Source: Pseudomonas oligotrophica (GTDB lineage Bacteria > Pseudomonadota > Gammaproteobacteria > Pseudomonadales > Pseudomonadaceae). From it: a stretch of DNA of 64,000 nucleotides. Under the pieces are notes generated by a model. The model was not told where the DNA came from and searched no databases. It saw only the letters and a program-made list of their open reading frames with translations. Position numbers and translations under genes: made by a program. Shown piece after piece: positions 30,292 to 38,407 of the stretch. How positions within the stretch are numbered: position 1 is the first letter of the stretch; each line of letters starts with the position of its first letter. The stretch covers positions 186,001 through 250,000 of the forward strand of contig NZ_JAKJRU010000005.1 of the NCBI RefSeq assembly GCF_021726475.1, written 5' to 3'.

Positions 30292-31152
30292 TCAGACGGC
30301 GAAGGGCAGCCCGGGGTTGGCGGAGGGCTGTTCGTCGTCGCGGCGCGTGGCATGGTCCAGCTCGCCGATGGCTCGCCGCGTCGCCGGCTGGCAGCTGTCG
30401 CGGTATTCGCTGGGGGTGCAGCCGGTGAACTGCTTGAAGGCGCGGGCGAAATACGACGGATCGCGAAAGCCCGCGGCGTAGCCGATGCTGGTGATCGGCA
30501 TCTGGCTGTTGAGCAGGCGCTGCTTGGCGAATTCCATGCGCTTGTGCTGGATGTAGTCGACGTAGCCGAGGCCGAGCGATTCCTTGAACAGCCGGCTGAA
30601 GCGCGACGGTGTCATCTCGCAGAGTTCGGCCAGCTCCTTTTGCTCGATGTTGTCTCGGTAGTGCGCCTCGATATGGCGCAGTGCCGGCGCCAGGCGCTGG
30701 TATTTGAGCGAGGGCGCGGCCAGGCGGATGCTGTCGGGCAAGGTCGGCCGGTGGTCGACGCGCTGGTGGCAACCCTGGCGGCGCAGCTGGCAGAGCTGCT
30801 CCAGGCAGGTGCGGTAGCGCGCCAGCTCGGCGGGCTCCAGCGGTAGCACGAGGTATTCCCAGATGCGCGCCCGCATCGCCCAGACCGCCAGTTCCTCGGA
30901 GTGCTGCACGGTGAACATGGTGATCGGCACCGAGGGCGCCAGGCGCTTGAGTTCCAGGGCGAGGTTCAGGCTGCGCGAGTCGGGCTGGTCGTAATGCAGG
31001 CAGAGCATGTCGACGCCGCAGCCATCGCCGATCGACTCCGCCGGCACCAGGCGGCAGTGGTAATCGCTGAAGCGGCGCATCAGCTCGGGTGTCGAGTGGT
31101 CGTGGGTCAGGTCGACCCAGCGCAGCACCGGGTACATCGCAGTGTCGGACAT
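30292..31152 (-). CDS. AraC-type regulator with degenerate receiver domain
   Basis: A 286-residue protein. Residues 1-120 resemble a response-regulator receiver (VDMLCLHYDQPDSRSLNLAL, VPITMFTVQHSEE, IWEYLVLPLEPAELARY). By alignment the phospho-acceptor Asp is His, and the conserved Lys before Pro is Leu, so phosphorylation is unlikely. Residues 175-275 are an AraC/XylS DNA-binding domain (LCEMTPSRFSRLFKESLG, then SIGYAAGFRDPSYFARAFKQFTGCTPSEYR). It is divergent from flp with 283 bases between, so control of the Tad locus is the obvious inference. ATG at 31152 chosen; another in-frame ATG is at 31200. Confidence 0.87.
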   Translation of the reverse strand: MSDTAMYPVLRWVDLTHDHSTPELMRRFSDYHCRLVPAESIGDGCGVDMLCLHYDQPDSRSLNLALELKRLAPSVPITMFTVQHSEELAVWAMRARIWEYLVLPLEPAELARYRTCLEQLCQLRRQGCHQRVDHRPTLPDSIRLAAPSLKYQRLAPALRHIEAHYRDNIEQKELAELCEMTPSRFSRLFKESLGLGYVDYIQHKRMEFAKQRLLNSQMPITSIGYAAGFRDPSYFARAFKQFTGCTPSEYRDSCQPATRRAIGELDHATRRDDEQPSANPGLPFAV

Positions 31153-31435
31153 CAGGCTCGCTCGCTTGCAACGACGCGCTGAGTATTGGCCAAGTGCCAT
31201 CCGTTACCAGGTATTAATCCTGATTAAAGATCAAAACTTCTTGGCGCGCGCCAGCAAAGTGCCATTGCTGGGGTTCTCGCCCTGCGCGCGGATTAGTCCT
31301 TGGTTGAGGGGAGCAGAAAAATCCTAGCGATCGGCAATTGGCTCCTAACCCGCCCCCCGGGTAGCTCACTAGGCTCGAATCAGGCAACGCGCTGGTGCGT
31401 TACCGCTCGGGACAATCACACGAAAGGTGAGCGAC

Positions 31436-31624
31436 ATGAAAATTCAGGCAATCAAGGAAGCAATCGGCCGGTTCGCCCGGGACGAGGAAGGCTTGACGAT
31501 GGTGGAGTACGCCGTGGCGGGTGGGTTGATCACGCTAGCCGCAATTGGTGCGTTCACCAGCCTTGGTACGGCTGTGGCGGAGACGATCCAAGGAATCGTC
31601 GATAAGTTGGATCCTCCGGCTTAA
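31436..31624 (+). CDS. flp: Flp type IVb pilin
   Basis: A 62-residue prepilin, the structural subunit of Flp/Tad pili. The leader (residues 1-19) ends in Gly, giving the cleavage site DEEG / LTMVEYAVAGG, with Glu at +5 and the Glu-Tyr pair typical of Flp. A hydrophobic helix follows. The ATG at 31436 has AGGTGA 9 bases upstream. First gene of the 12.6-kb Tad operon. The 283 bases upstream hold a small hairpin around 31384-31403 (AACGC/GCGTT) but no promoter I can assign with confidence. Confidence 0.95.
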   Translation: MKIQAIKEAIGRFARDEEGLTMVEYAVAGGLITLAAIGAFTSLGTAVAETIQGIVDKLDPPA

Positions 31625-32118
31625 TGGCCTTGCTACTGATCCCCCTGCTATTGGCCGCGCTGGTCAGCGACCTCTGGCGGCGCCGTATTCCCAACACGCT
31701 GGTACTGCTGGGAATCGCCGTGGCGCTCGGGGGGCAGTACCTCACCGGTGGCCTGCCGGCTCTGGGAAACGGCCTGCTCGGCATGCTGGTCGGCTTCGGA
31801 CTGTTCCTGCCGCTGTACGCCTTCGGCGGCATGGCAGCCGGCGATGTGAAGCTGATGGCCATGGTCGGCGCCTTCCTGACCCCGGCGCTGGCGCTGCAGG
31901 CGACCGCGGCCAGCCTGGTCGCCGGCCTGGCCTGTGCGCTGCTGCTGGTACTGGTGCAGGGCCAGGCGGGGCAACTGCTGACACGTTACTACCTGATGGC
32001 GCGGACCGGGACCTACCTGCGGCCGCAGCAGGGGGAGGTGGCCGCCCGGCCGTTCCCCTACGCGGTGGCCATCTGCCTCGGAACCGCGGTGACCGGCATC
32101 TGGCAAACCATTGCCTGA
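31624..32118 (+). CDS. tadV: Flp prepilin peptidase TadV/FppA
   Basis: A 164-residue A24-family aspartic peptidase that processes Flp prepilin and the TadE/TadF pseudopilins. The two catalytic Asp motifs are SDLWRRRIPN (about residue 15) and GGMAAGDVKLMAM (about residues 68-80). About five membrane helices are seen. It lacks the N-methylation domain of PilD, as is usual for TadV. Its ATG overlaps the flp stop by one base (TAATG), so the two are translationally coupled. Confidence 0.94.
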   Translation: MALLLIPLLLAALVSDLWRRRIPNTLVLLGIAVALGGQYLTGGLPALGNGLLGMLVGFGLFLPLYAFGGMAAGDVKLMAMVGAFLTPALALQATAASLVAGLACALLLVLVQGQAGQLLTRYYLMARTGTYLRPQQGEVAARPFPYAVAICLGTAVTGIWQTIA

Positions 32119-32128
32119 GGATACGGCT

Positions 32129-33484
32129 ATGCAGGATGCAAACCTCGATGCACAAGCGCCGAGCCTGCGCGAACTCGTGCAGCGCCTGGCACCGCCGCCG
32201 CGCAGCATTGCCGATACGGGCCTTGGCGAGCAGTTCCTCGCCGACCTGCTGGGCAAGCACCTGCTCGATGCCGGCGCGCTGGACCTGCCGCGCATGGCCT
32301 CGCGCCTGGCCCTGCCGGGCGTGGTGCTCGACGAGGTGCTGGCCGGCCTGCGCCGCGATGGCCGCGTCGAGGTGCTTGGCGTCGGCCAGGGCCAGGCGTT
32401 GCGCTTCGGCCTGACCGAGCGTGGCCGCCAGGCCGCCCGCGACGCCCTGCAGCGCAGCGGCTACCAGGGGCCGGCGCCGTTCCCGGTGGATGCCTACCGC
32501 AGCCTGCTGCGCCTGCAGAGCGTGCACCACGCGCGGGTAGATCACGCGGCGATCCGCCTGGCGATGCGCGATGCGGTGCTCACCGAGGACATGCTCGACC
32601 GCCTCGGCGTAGCGCTCAATTCCAGCCGCGCGCTGATGATCTACGGCCCGCCCGGCAGCGGGAAGACCTTCGTCGCCAGCCGCCTGATCCGCCTGTTCGA
32701 GGAGGCGATCTGGATTCCCCATGCGATCGCCGTCGACGATGCCGTGGTGCCCATCCACGACAGCCAGATCCACCGCCGCCTCGACAGCGGCCCCGAGCAG
32801 AACGACCTGCTGCTCGGCGAGGGCATCGACCGTCGCCTGCTGTCCTGCCTGCGCCCGCAGGTGCGCGTCGGCGGCGAACTGAAGATGGACCAGCTGGACA
32901 TCCGCCACGACCCGGTGAGCCGGCTGTACCACGCGCCGCTGCAGCTGAAGGCGGCCAACGGCCTGTTCGTGATCGACGACCTCGGCCGCCAGCAGATGCC
33001 CGCCGAGGAAGTCTTCAACCGCTGGATCGTGCCGCTCGAGGAGCAGTTGGACTTCCTCAGTTTCGGCGGCGGCCGCCACTGCAGCCTGCCGTTCGACGTG
33101 CTGCTGGTGCTGTCGACCAACTTCAACCCGCTCGACCTGGCCGACAACGCCTTCCTGCGGCGCATCGGCCACAAGCTGCGCTTCGACTACCCGGACGCCG
33201 CCGACTTCGAGCGCATCTGGCGCATGGCCGCGGCGCGGCTTGAGCTGGCGTTCGACGCCGGACTGTTCGGCTACGCGCTGGACGCGCTGTACCGGCCCTC
33301 GGCGATCCCGCTGTCGCCCTGCCATCCGCGCGACCTGCTCGGCATGGCCAGCGACCGGCGGCGCTACCTGGACGGCGGCGGCGGGCCGACCCGCGAGGAC
33401 CTCGCCTGGGCCTGGCAGAACTACTTCATCCGCAACGACAGTGAACAAGGAGAGCAGCCATGGGCTCGCGCAACGTCGGTCTAG
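32129..33484 (+). CDS. Winged-helix/AAA ATPase in the Tad locus
   Basis: A 451-residue cytoplasmic protein with no standard tad name. The N-terminal 120 residues look like a winged-helix module (DLPRMASRLALPGVVLDEVL, then GQALRFGLTERGRQAA). A AAA ATPase core follows: Walker A GPPGSGKT (173-180), Walker B LFVIDD (279-284), sensor-1 STNFNP (329-334), and Arg-rich FLRRIGHKLRF (342-352). It lies between the prepilin peptidase and rcpC and overlaps rcpC by 25 bases. It is not the TadA secretion ATPase, which is also present. Possible roles are an assembly chaperone or a regulatory ATPase; the function is unknown to me. Confidence 0.85.
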   Translation: MQDANLDAQAPSLRELVQRLAPPPRSIADTGLGEQFLADLLGKHLLDAGALDLPRMASRLALPGVVLDEVLAGLRRDGRVEVLGVGQGQALRFGLTERGRQAARDALQRSGYQGPAPFPVDAYRSLLRLQSVHHARVDHAAIRLAMRDAVLTEDMLDRLGVALNSSRALMIYGPPGSGKTFVASRLIRLFEEAIWIPHAIAVDDAVVPIHDSQIHRRLDSGPEQNDLLLGEGIDRRLLSCLRPQVRVGGELKMDQLDIRHDPVSRLYHAPLQLKAANGLFVIDDLGRQQMPAEEVFNRWIVPLEEQLDFLSFGGGRHCSLPFDVLLVLSTNFNPLDLADNAFLRRIGHKLRFDYPDAADFERIWRMAAARLELAFDAGLFGYALDALYRPSAIPLSPCHPRDLLGMASDRRRYLDGGGGPTREDLAWAWQNYFIRNDSEQGEQPWARATSV

Positions 33485-34248
33485 TCGCACTCTCGCTGGT
33501 CCTGGGGCTTGGCGCCGCCTGGCTGGCCAACGGCTGGCTGAACAACCGGCTGCAGGCCGCCCCGGACGACAAGCAGCGCGACGTGGTGGTCGCCACCATG
33601 GAGATTCCCTTCGGCCAGATGATCGAGGCGCGCCAGCTGGCGCTGGTGCGCATGCCGCGCGACACCGTGCCCGACGATGCCTTCGGCGCGGTCGAGGAGG
33701 TGACCGGCAAGATCGCCACCTTCGGCCTGCTGCGCGGCGACATGCTGCGCCAGCCGCGGGTCGCCGAGCACCTGGGCGGCAGCACCCTGGCCTCGCTGAT
33801 CGACAAGAACAAGCGTGCCGTCTCGGTGCGCGTCGACGATGTGGTGGGGGTCGGCGGCTTCCTCCTGCCGGGCAACCGCGTCGACGTGCTGGCCACCCGC
33901 CGGGTGGGCAACGGCGAGGAATCCCAGGCCAAGACCATTCTCGAGGACCTGCGCGTGCTGGCCGTCGACCAGACCGCCAGCACCGACAAGACCCAGCCGG
34001 TGGTGGTGCGCGCGGTGACCCTGGAGATGGACCCGGCCGAGGCGGAGAAGCTGGTCAAGGCGATGAGCGAGGGCCAGCTGCAACTGGCGCTGCGTAACCC
34101 GCTGGACAACTCGCGCAAGCCCGCCGAGGCGGTCCCGGTGGCGCAGCCGGTGGCTACCGCACCGCGCCCGGCGCCCCGGCGCGTGCCTGTCGAGGGGGCA
34201 GGCGTGACCGTCATCCGTGGCACCGACGTGAACAGAGTCAAGTTGTAG
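33460..34248 (+). CDS. rcpC: Flp pilus assembly protein CpaB/RcpC
   Basis: A 262-residue periplasmic protein anchored by an N-terminal helix (VALSLVLGLGAAWLANGWL). The SAF-like domain reads VVVATMEIPFGQMIEARQL, then RAVSVRVDDVVGVGGFLLPG and NRVDVLATRR, typical of CpaB/RcpC, which supports the secretin pore. The C-terminus is Pro/Ala-rich. The ATG at 33460 has AAGGAG 9 bases upstream, inside the end of the preceding ATPase gene (25-base overlap). It lies 49 bases before the secretin gene. Confidence 0.94.
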   Translation: MGSRNVGLVALSLVLGLGAAWLANGWLNNRLQAAPDDKQRDVVVATMEIPFGQMIEARQLALVRMPRDTVPDDAFGAVEEVTGKIATFGLLRGDMLRQPRVAEHLGGSTLASLIDKNKRAVSVRVDDVVGVGGFLLPGNRVDVLATRRVGNGEESQAKTILEDLRVLAVDQTASTDKTQPVVVRAVTLEMDPAEAEKLVKAMSEGQLQLALRNPLDNSRKPAEAVPVAQPVATAPRPAPRRVPVEGAGVTVIRGTDVNRVKL

Positions 34249-34297
34249 CTCGCTCGGCGCCCGCCGCGGGCGGGCCGGAAGAACAAGGAGAACTGCC

Positions 34298-35809
34298 ATG
34301 AAATCAGTGCGAACCGCCACTGCCGTCGCCCTGTTGCTGCTGGCCGGCGCGGTGCCGGCGCTGGTCGCCGCCGCCGAACCACAGCCGGCCGTCAGCGCGG
34401 CTGCCGTGGTCAACGGCAACGGCGTCAAGGTGCCGATCTACCAATCGCGGGTCATCACCACCCGGGCGCCGGTCAAGCGCATTTCGGTGGGCAACCCGGC
34501 CATCGCCGACATCCTCATCACCACACCGACCCAGCTGTACCTGCTCGGCCGCTCGCTGGGCAGCACCAACGTGCTGCTGTGGGATGCGCGCGACCGCCTG
34601 ATCGACACCCTCGAGCTACAGGTGGTGCACGACCTCGGTGGGCTCAAGGCCCAGCTGCACGAAATCCTGCCCAAGGAGTCCATCGAGGTCACCAGCGCCC
34701 AGGGCGCCCTGGTGCTGCGCGGCCAGGTCAGCAGCGCGGCGGCGATGGACACCGCGCTCAAGCTCGCCACCAGCTACGCCGCGGCCAGCACGCCGCAGGC
34801 CGACGCCGGGCGCGGCGGGGCCGGGGCCGAGCGGCCCAAGGCCAAGGCGCCGGAGGTGATCAACCTGATGAGCGTCGGCGGCAGCCAGCAGGTGATGCTG
34901 GAGGTGAAGGTCGCCGAGATGCAGCGCAACCTGTTCAAGAACCTCAACGTGCGCTTCAACGCGCTGGACTTCGGCTCGTCCTCGCGCTGGTCCAGCGGCG
35001 GCTTCAACGGCGGTGCGGGCCTGGGCATCAACGAGGACGGCCTGCTCGACCCGACCACGCTGTTCGGCGACGGCAAGGGCATCTTCGGCCAGTTCCTCTC
35101 CGACGAGTTCCTCTTCAACGTGGTGCTCGAGGCCTCCAAGGACAACGGCAGCGCCAAGGTGCTGGCCGAGCCGACGCTGACCACGCTCACCGGCCAGCAG
35201 GCCGAATTCATCTCCGGCGGCGAGTTCCCGGTGCCGATCACCGAGGACGACGGCATCACCATCGAATACAAGGAATTCGGCGTCGGCGTGAAGTTCCTCC
35301 CGGTGGTGCTCGATTCCGGGCGCATCAACCTCAACCTCAACGTCTCGGTCAGCGAACTCTCCAACACCAACTCGCTGGTGCTCGACACCGGCCTGCAGAG
35401 CGTGCTGGGCGACGGCGTGACCCAGGTCATTCCCTCGCTGACCAAGCGCAGCGCGCAGTCGACCGTGGAGCTGCGCGACGGGCAGACCATCGCCATCGCC
35501 GGCCTGATCAGCGAGAACAGCCGCGACTTCGTCAGCCGCTTCCCCGGCCTGGGCGACCTGCCGGTGCTGGGCATGCTGTTTCGCAGCCAGCAGTTCGTCA
35601 ATGGCGAGACCGAGCTGGTGATCCTCGTCACGCCGCACCTGGCCAAGCCGGTGGACGCCCGCGCGGTGCGCCTGCCGACCGACGATTTCGTGCCGCCGAG
35701 CGACCTGGAGTTCTACCTGCTGGGCAAGACCAAGGGCAGCCAGCCCGGGCGTAGCGTGCCGGTCAGCCTGGGGGTCAGCGAAGGGCGTTTCGGTCATGAC
35801 CTGCAATAA
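34298..35809 (+). CDS. rcpA: Flp pilus secretin RcpA/CpaC
   Basis: A 503-residue outer-membrane secretin forming the pore for the Flp pilus. It has a signal peptide (cleavage near ALVAAAEP), an N-terminal pilus-secretin domain (RISVGNPAIADILITTPTQL, then LLGRSLGSTNVLLWD), a BON-like segment (IEVTSAQGALVLRGQVSS), and the secretin core ending with VPITEDDGITIEYKEFGVGV and TVELRDGQTIAIAGLI, then LGDLPVLGMLFRSQ. GGAG lies 9 bases before the ATG. Confidence 0.96.
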   Translation: MKSVRTATAVALLLLAGAVPALVAAAEPQPAVSAAAVVNGNGVKVPIYQSRVITTRAPVKRISVGNPAIADILITTPTQLYLLGRSLGSTNVLLWDARDRLIDTLELQVVHDLGGLKAQLHEILPKESIEVTSAQGALVLRGQVSSAAAMDTALKLATSYAAASTPQADAGRGGAGAERPKAKAPEVINLMSVGGSQQVMLEVKVAEMQRNLFKNLNVRFNALDFGSSSRWSSGGFNGGAGLGINEDGLLDPTTLFGDGKGIFGQFLSDEFLFNVVLEASKDNGSAKVLAEPTLTTLTGQQAEFISGGEFPVPITEDDGITIEYKEFGVGVKFLPVVLDSGRINLNLNVSVSELSNTNSLVLDTGLQSVLGDGVTQVIPSLTKRSAQSTVELRDGQTIAIAGLISENSRDFVSRFPGLGDLPVLGMLFRSQQFVNGETELVILVTPHLAKPVDARAVRLPTDDFVPPSDLEFYLLGKTKGSQPGRSVPVSLGVSEGRFGHDLQ

Positions 35810-35822
35810 CGGGAGCCACGCC

Positions 35823-36089
35823 ATGAAAGCCATCCTGCTTCTGGGCAGCAGCCTGCTGCTCACCGCCTGCATGAGTTACGACGAGGCGCGCGTCGGGCCG
35901 CTGGGCAGCACCGTCCAGGCGGTGCACTACCAGCAGATCGCCGACCCGGTGCTGGCCGCCAACCCCGGCGAGCAGATCCCGCCGGCGCTCGACGGGCCGC
36001 TGACCGAGCGCGTGGTCAAGGGCTATCGCGAAGCCAGCGGCGACGCGAAGCAGGTGTCCGAACCGATCCAGATCCGCTTCGAGCGCTGA
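35823..36089 (+). CDS. Small Tad-locus lipoprotein
   Basis: An 88-residue lipoprotein with signal MKAILLLGSSLLLTAC and mature sequence from Cys16. It begins 14 bases after the secretin stop. Position and size fit an accessory or pilotin-like lipoprotein for the RcpA secretin (compare RcpB or CpaD-type proteins), but I see no family motif. The ATG at 35823 follows GGGAG; an upstream in-frame start at 35796 would place residues before the signal peptide. Confidence 0.85.
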   Translation: MKAILLLGSSLLLTACMSYDEARVGPLGSTVQAVHYQQIADPVLAANPGEQIPPALDGPLTERVVKGYREASGDAKQVSEPIQIRFER

Positions 36090-36101
36090 GGCCAGGCGAC
36101 C

Positions 36102-37433
36102 ATGAACAGCCTTCCTGCACGGCCTGCATGGCCAGTCCGCCAGCGCGGCGCGGTGATGCTGCTGGTGACCATCGCCATGCTGGCGATCCTGGCGATGGGC
36201 GCCCTGGCGCTGGATGGCGGCCACATGCTGGTGAACAAGGCGCGCCTGCAGAACGCGGTGGATGCCGCGGCACTCAGTGGCGCCAAGACCCTGCAGCAGA
36301 TGAGCGGCGCCAGCAACGCGGCGAGCCAGACCCGCGCCGCGGCGCTCGACACCCTGGCGCTGAACGCCCAGGCCGCCGGCAACGGCGAGCTGGCGCAGGC
36401 GCTGGCCGAGGGCGGCACCGGCTTTGCGCTGGTGGAGCTGGCGACCAGCGTCTACGGGCCGTTCTCCTACCCGGGGCCGCTGGCGGCGCGCTACGTGCGC
36501 GTGTCGGTGCCCAGCGAGCGGCTGCAGGGTTTCTTCTGGCCGATCCTCTCGGTGTTCTCCGACCAGCCGCCGGAGAAGGCGGTCGCCGCCATCGCCACGG
36601 CCGGGCCGAGCCCGACCAGCCCATGCAACATCGCGCCGCTGATGGTATGCGGCAACCCCAATCAGTACGACCCGGATAATGGGCTGTTCTGGGGCTACAG
36701 CTTCGGCGGTCTGGAGGTGCTCAAGGGGGCGGCTGGCAACGAGTCGGCCATCGGCCCCGGCAATTTCCAGCTGATCCGCCTGGGCGATAGCAGTGGCGCG
36801 GCGGATGTCCGCGAGGCGCTGGCCGGCGGTATCTCCCAGTGCAACAGCGTCGGCGAGTCGGTGGAAACCGAGCCGGGCAACACCGTCGGTCCGGTGTCGC
36901 AGGGCTTCAACACGCGCTTCGGCCAGTACAGCGGCTCGCTGTCCAGCAGTGCCGCCAGTTATCCGCCGGATCTGGTCACCGACTACAGCTCGCCGCGAAT
37001 GACCTACAACGACGGCACCGGCAAGGCGGAGTATGAGGGCCGCGAGGTGAGCGCCAGCAATGGCGACCTGAGCACTTCTACCACGGCGCTGCTGGACTAC
37101 AACGACTGGCAGCGGCGCGTGGCCGGATGCCCCAGCGGCTGTCGCAACGACGGCGTGTTCGAGCGGCGCGTACTGAAGATCGTGGTCGGTAACTGCACCG
37201 GCGCCTCTGGCGGGCAGACCTCGGTGCCGGTACTGGGCTTCGGTTGCTTCTTCCTGGTCCAGCCGCTGCCGACCGGCACCGGCAACCAGGCGCAGATATT
37301 TGGCCAGTTCATCCGTGAATGCGAAGGCGACAACGTGCCGGACATCAATCCGGTGGAAGACGCCGGCCCGCAGATCATCCAGCTGTACAAGACCTATATC
37401 GACAACACGCGCACGCCCAGCGACGACTCCTGA
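36102..37433 (+). CDS. tadG: TadG-like pilus assembly protein
   Basis: A 443-residue protein with the TadE/G-like N-terminus RQRGAVMLLVTIAMLAILAM and ALDGGHMLVNKARLQNAVDA, a single membrane helix followed by the AALSGAKTL segment. The long periplasmic part is rich in Gly, Ser and Asn and has several cysteines (CNIAPLMVCGNPN, VAGCPSGCRNDGVF, NCTG), suggesting disulfides. I see no complete von Willebrand motif. Members may cap or regulate the pilus. It precedes the pseudopilin genes. Confidence 0.85.
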   Translation: MNSLPARPAWPVRQRGAVMLLVTIAMLAILAMGALALDGGHMLVNKARLQNAVDAAALSGAKTLQQMSGASNAASQTRAAALDTLALNAQAAGNGELAQALAEGGTGFALVELATSVYGPFSYPGPLAARYVRVSVPSERLQGFFWPILSVFSDQPPEKAVAAIATAGPSPTSPCNIAPLMVCGNPNQYDPDNGLFWGYSFGGLEVLKGAAGNESAIGPGNFQLIRLGDSSGAADVREALAGGISQCNSVGESVETEPGNTVGPVSQGFNTRFGQYSGSLSSSAASYPPDLVTDYSSPRMTYNDGTGKAEYEGREVSASNGDLSTSTTALLDYNDWQRRVAGCPSGCRNDGVFERRVLKIVVGNCTGASGGQTSVPVLGFGCFFLVQPLPTGTGNQAQIFGQFIRECEGDNVPDINPVEDAGPQIIQLYKTYIDNTRTPSDDS

Positions 37434-37445
37434 GGGGAGGCCAGC

Positions 37446-37910
37446 ATGCAAGCGATCAAGCTTCCGGCGGTTCGTCGCCAGCGCGGCCTGGCGATGGTCG
37501 AGTTCGCCATCACCGTGCCGCTGCTGCTGCTCCTGCTGCTGGCCTTCGGCGAGCTGGGACGCCTGCTGTTCCAGTACAACGAACTGGTCCAGGCCAGCCG
37601 CGACTCCAGCCGCTACCTCTCGGCCCAGGCCTGGAACCGCACCCTCGGGCGCATCGACCTGAACGCCGGGTTGCTCGCGCAGACGCGCAACCTGGCGGTG
37701 TACGGCAGCCCCTCGGCCAGCGGCGAGCCGCGCCTGCAAGGGCTCGACGGCGAGGCCGTGGAGATCGCCCCGGTCGGTGCCAACCATGTGCGGGTGACGC
37801 TGCGCTATGCCTACCAGCCGGTCATCGGCAACGGCCTGCCGGCGCTGGTCGGCGAGGCGATCCCGCTGCAGCTGACCCTGCAGGCCAGCACCGTGATGAG
37901 GGCGCTGTGA
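37446..37910 (+). CDS. tadE: TadE-like pseudopilin
   Basis: A 154-residue minor pseudopilin. RQRG / LAMVEFAITVPLLLLLLLA gives the prepilin-peptidase site with Glu at +5, followed by a hydrophobic helix. The C-terminal domain is periplasmic. TadE and TadF are processed by TadV and help start pilus assembly. It lies 12 bases after tadG, with GGGGAGG before the ATG. Its stop overlaps the next start by one base. Confidence 0.9.
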   Translation: MQAIKLPAVRRQRGLAMVEFAITVPLLLLLLLAFGELGRLLFQYNELVQASRDSSRYLSAQAWNRTLGRIDLNAGLLAQTRNLAVYGSPSASGEPRLQGLDGEAVEIAPVGANHVRVTLRYAYQPVIGNGLPALVGEAIPLQLTLQASTVMRAL

Positions 37911-38407
37911 TGAATGCGAGGCGGATGCGCGGGGTGTACCTGGTGGAGTTCGCCATCGTCGGGCTGCTGTTGTTCGTCGTGCTGTTCGGCGCGCTGGAAC
38001 TCGGCCGCCTGGCCTTCACGGTCAACGCGCTGAACGAGACCGTGCGCCGCGGCGCGCGCCTGGCCGCGGTGTGCGACATCAGCGATCCGCGCGTGCTGCG
38101 CCGGGCGATGTTCAACGCAGCCGACAGCGATAGCACCACCAGCAGCCTGATCGGCGGGCTGGACAGCTCGCAGATGAGCCTGAGCTACCTGGACGCCAAC
38201 GGCAGCCCGGTCGCCAGCCCCGGCACGGCCACCGGCTTCGGCCAGATCCGCTACGTGCGCCTGCGCGTGGAGGGCTTCGTCTTCGACCTGCTGATCCCCG
38301 GCATGCAGCAGGCGCTGACCCTGCCGGCCTTCGAATCGACGCTGCCCAGGGAAAGCCTGGGCCGCCAACCCGACGCCAATGAAGTACCGGAGATAACGCC
38401 ATGCTGA
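37910..38407 (+). CDS. tadF: TadF/TadE-like pseudopilin
   Basis: A 165-residue second pseudopilin: RMRG / VYLVEFAIVGLLLFVVLFG, with the same cleavage pattern and Glu at +5, then GALELGRLAFTVNALNETVRRGARLA. It carries the TadE domain signature, so the tadF name rests on position and pairing with tadE. The start at 37910 overlaps the tadE stop by one base (TGATG). Its 3' end overlaps tadZ by 7 bases. Confidence 0.85.
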   Translation: MNARRMRGVYLVEFAIVGLLLFVVLFGALELGRLAFTVNALNETVRRGARLAAVCDISDPRVLRRAMFNAADSDSTTSSLIGGLDSSQMSLSYLDANGSPVASPGTATGFGQIRYVRLRVEGFVFDLLIPGMQQALTLPAFESTLPRESLGRQPDANEVPEITPC

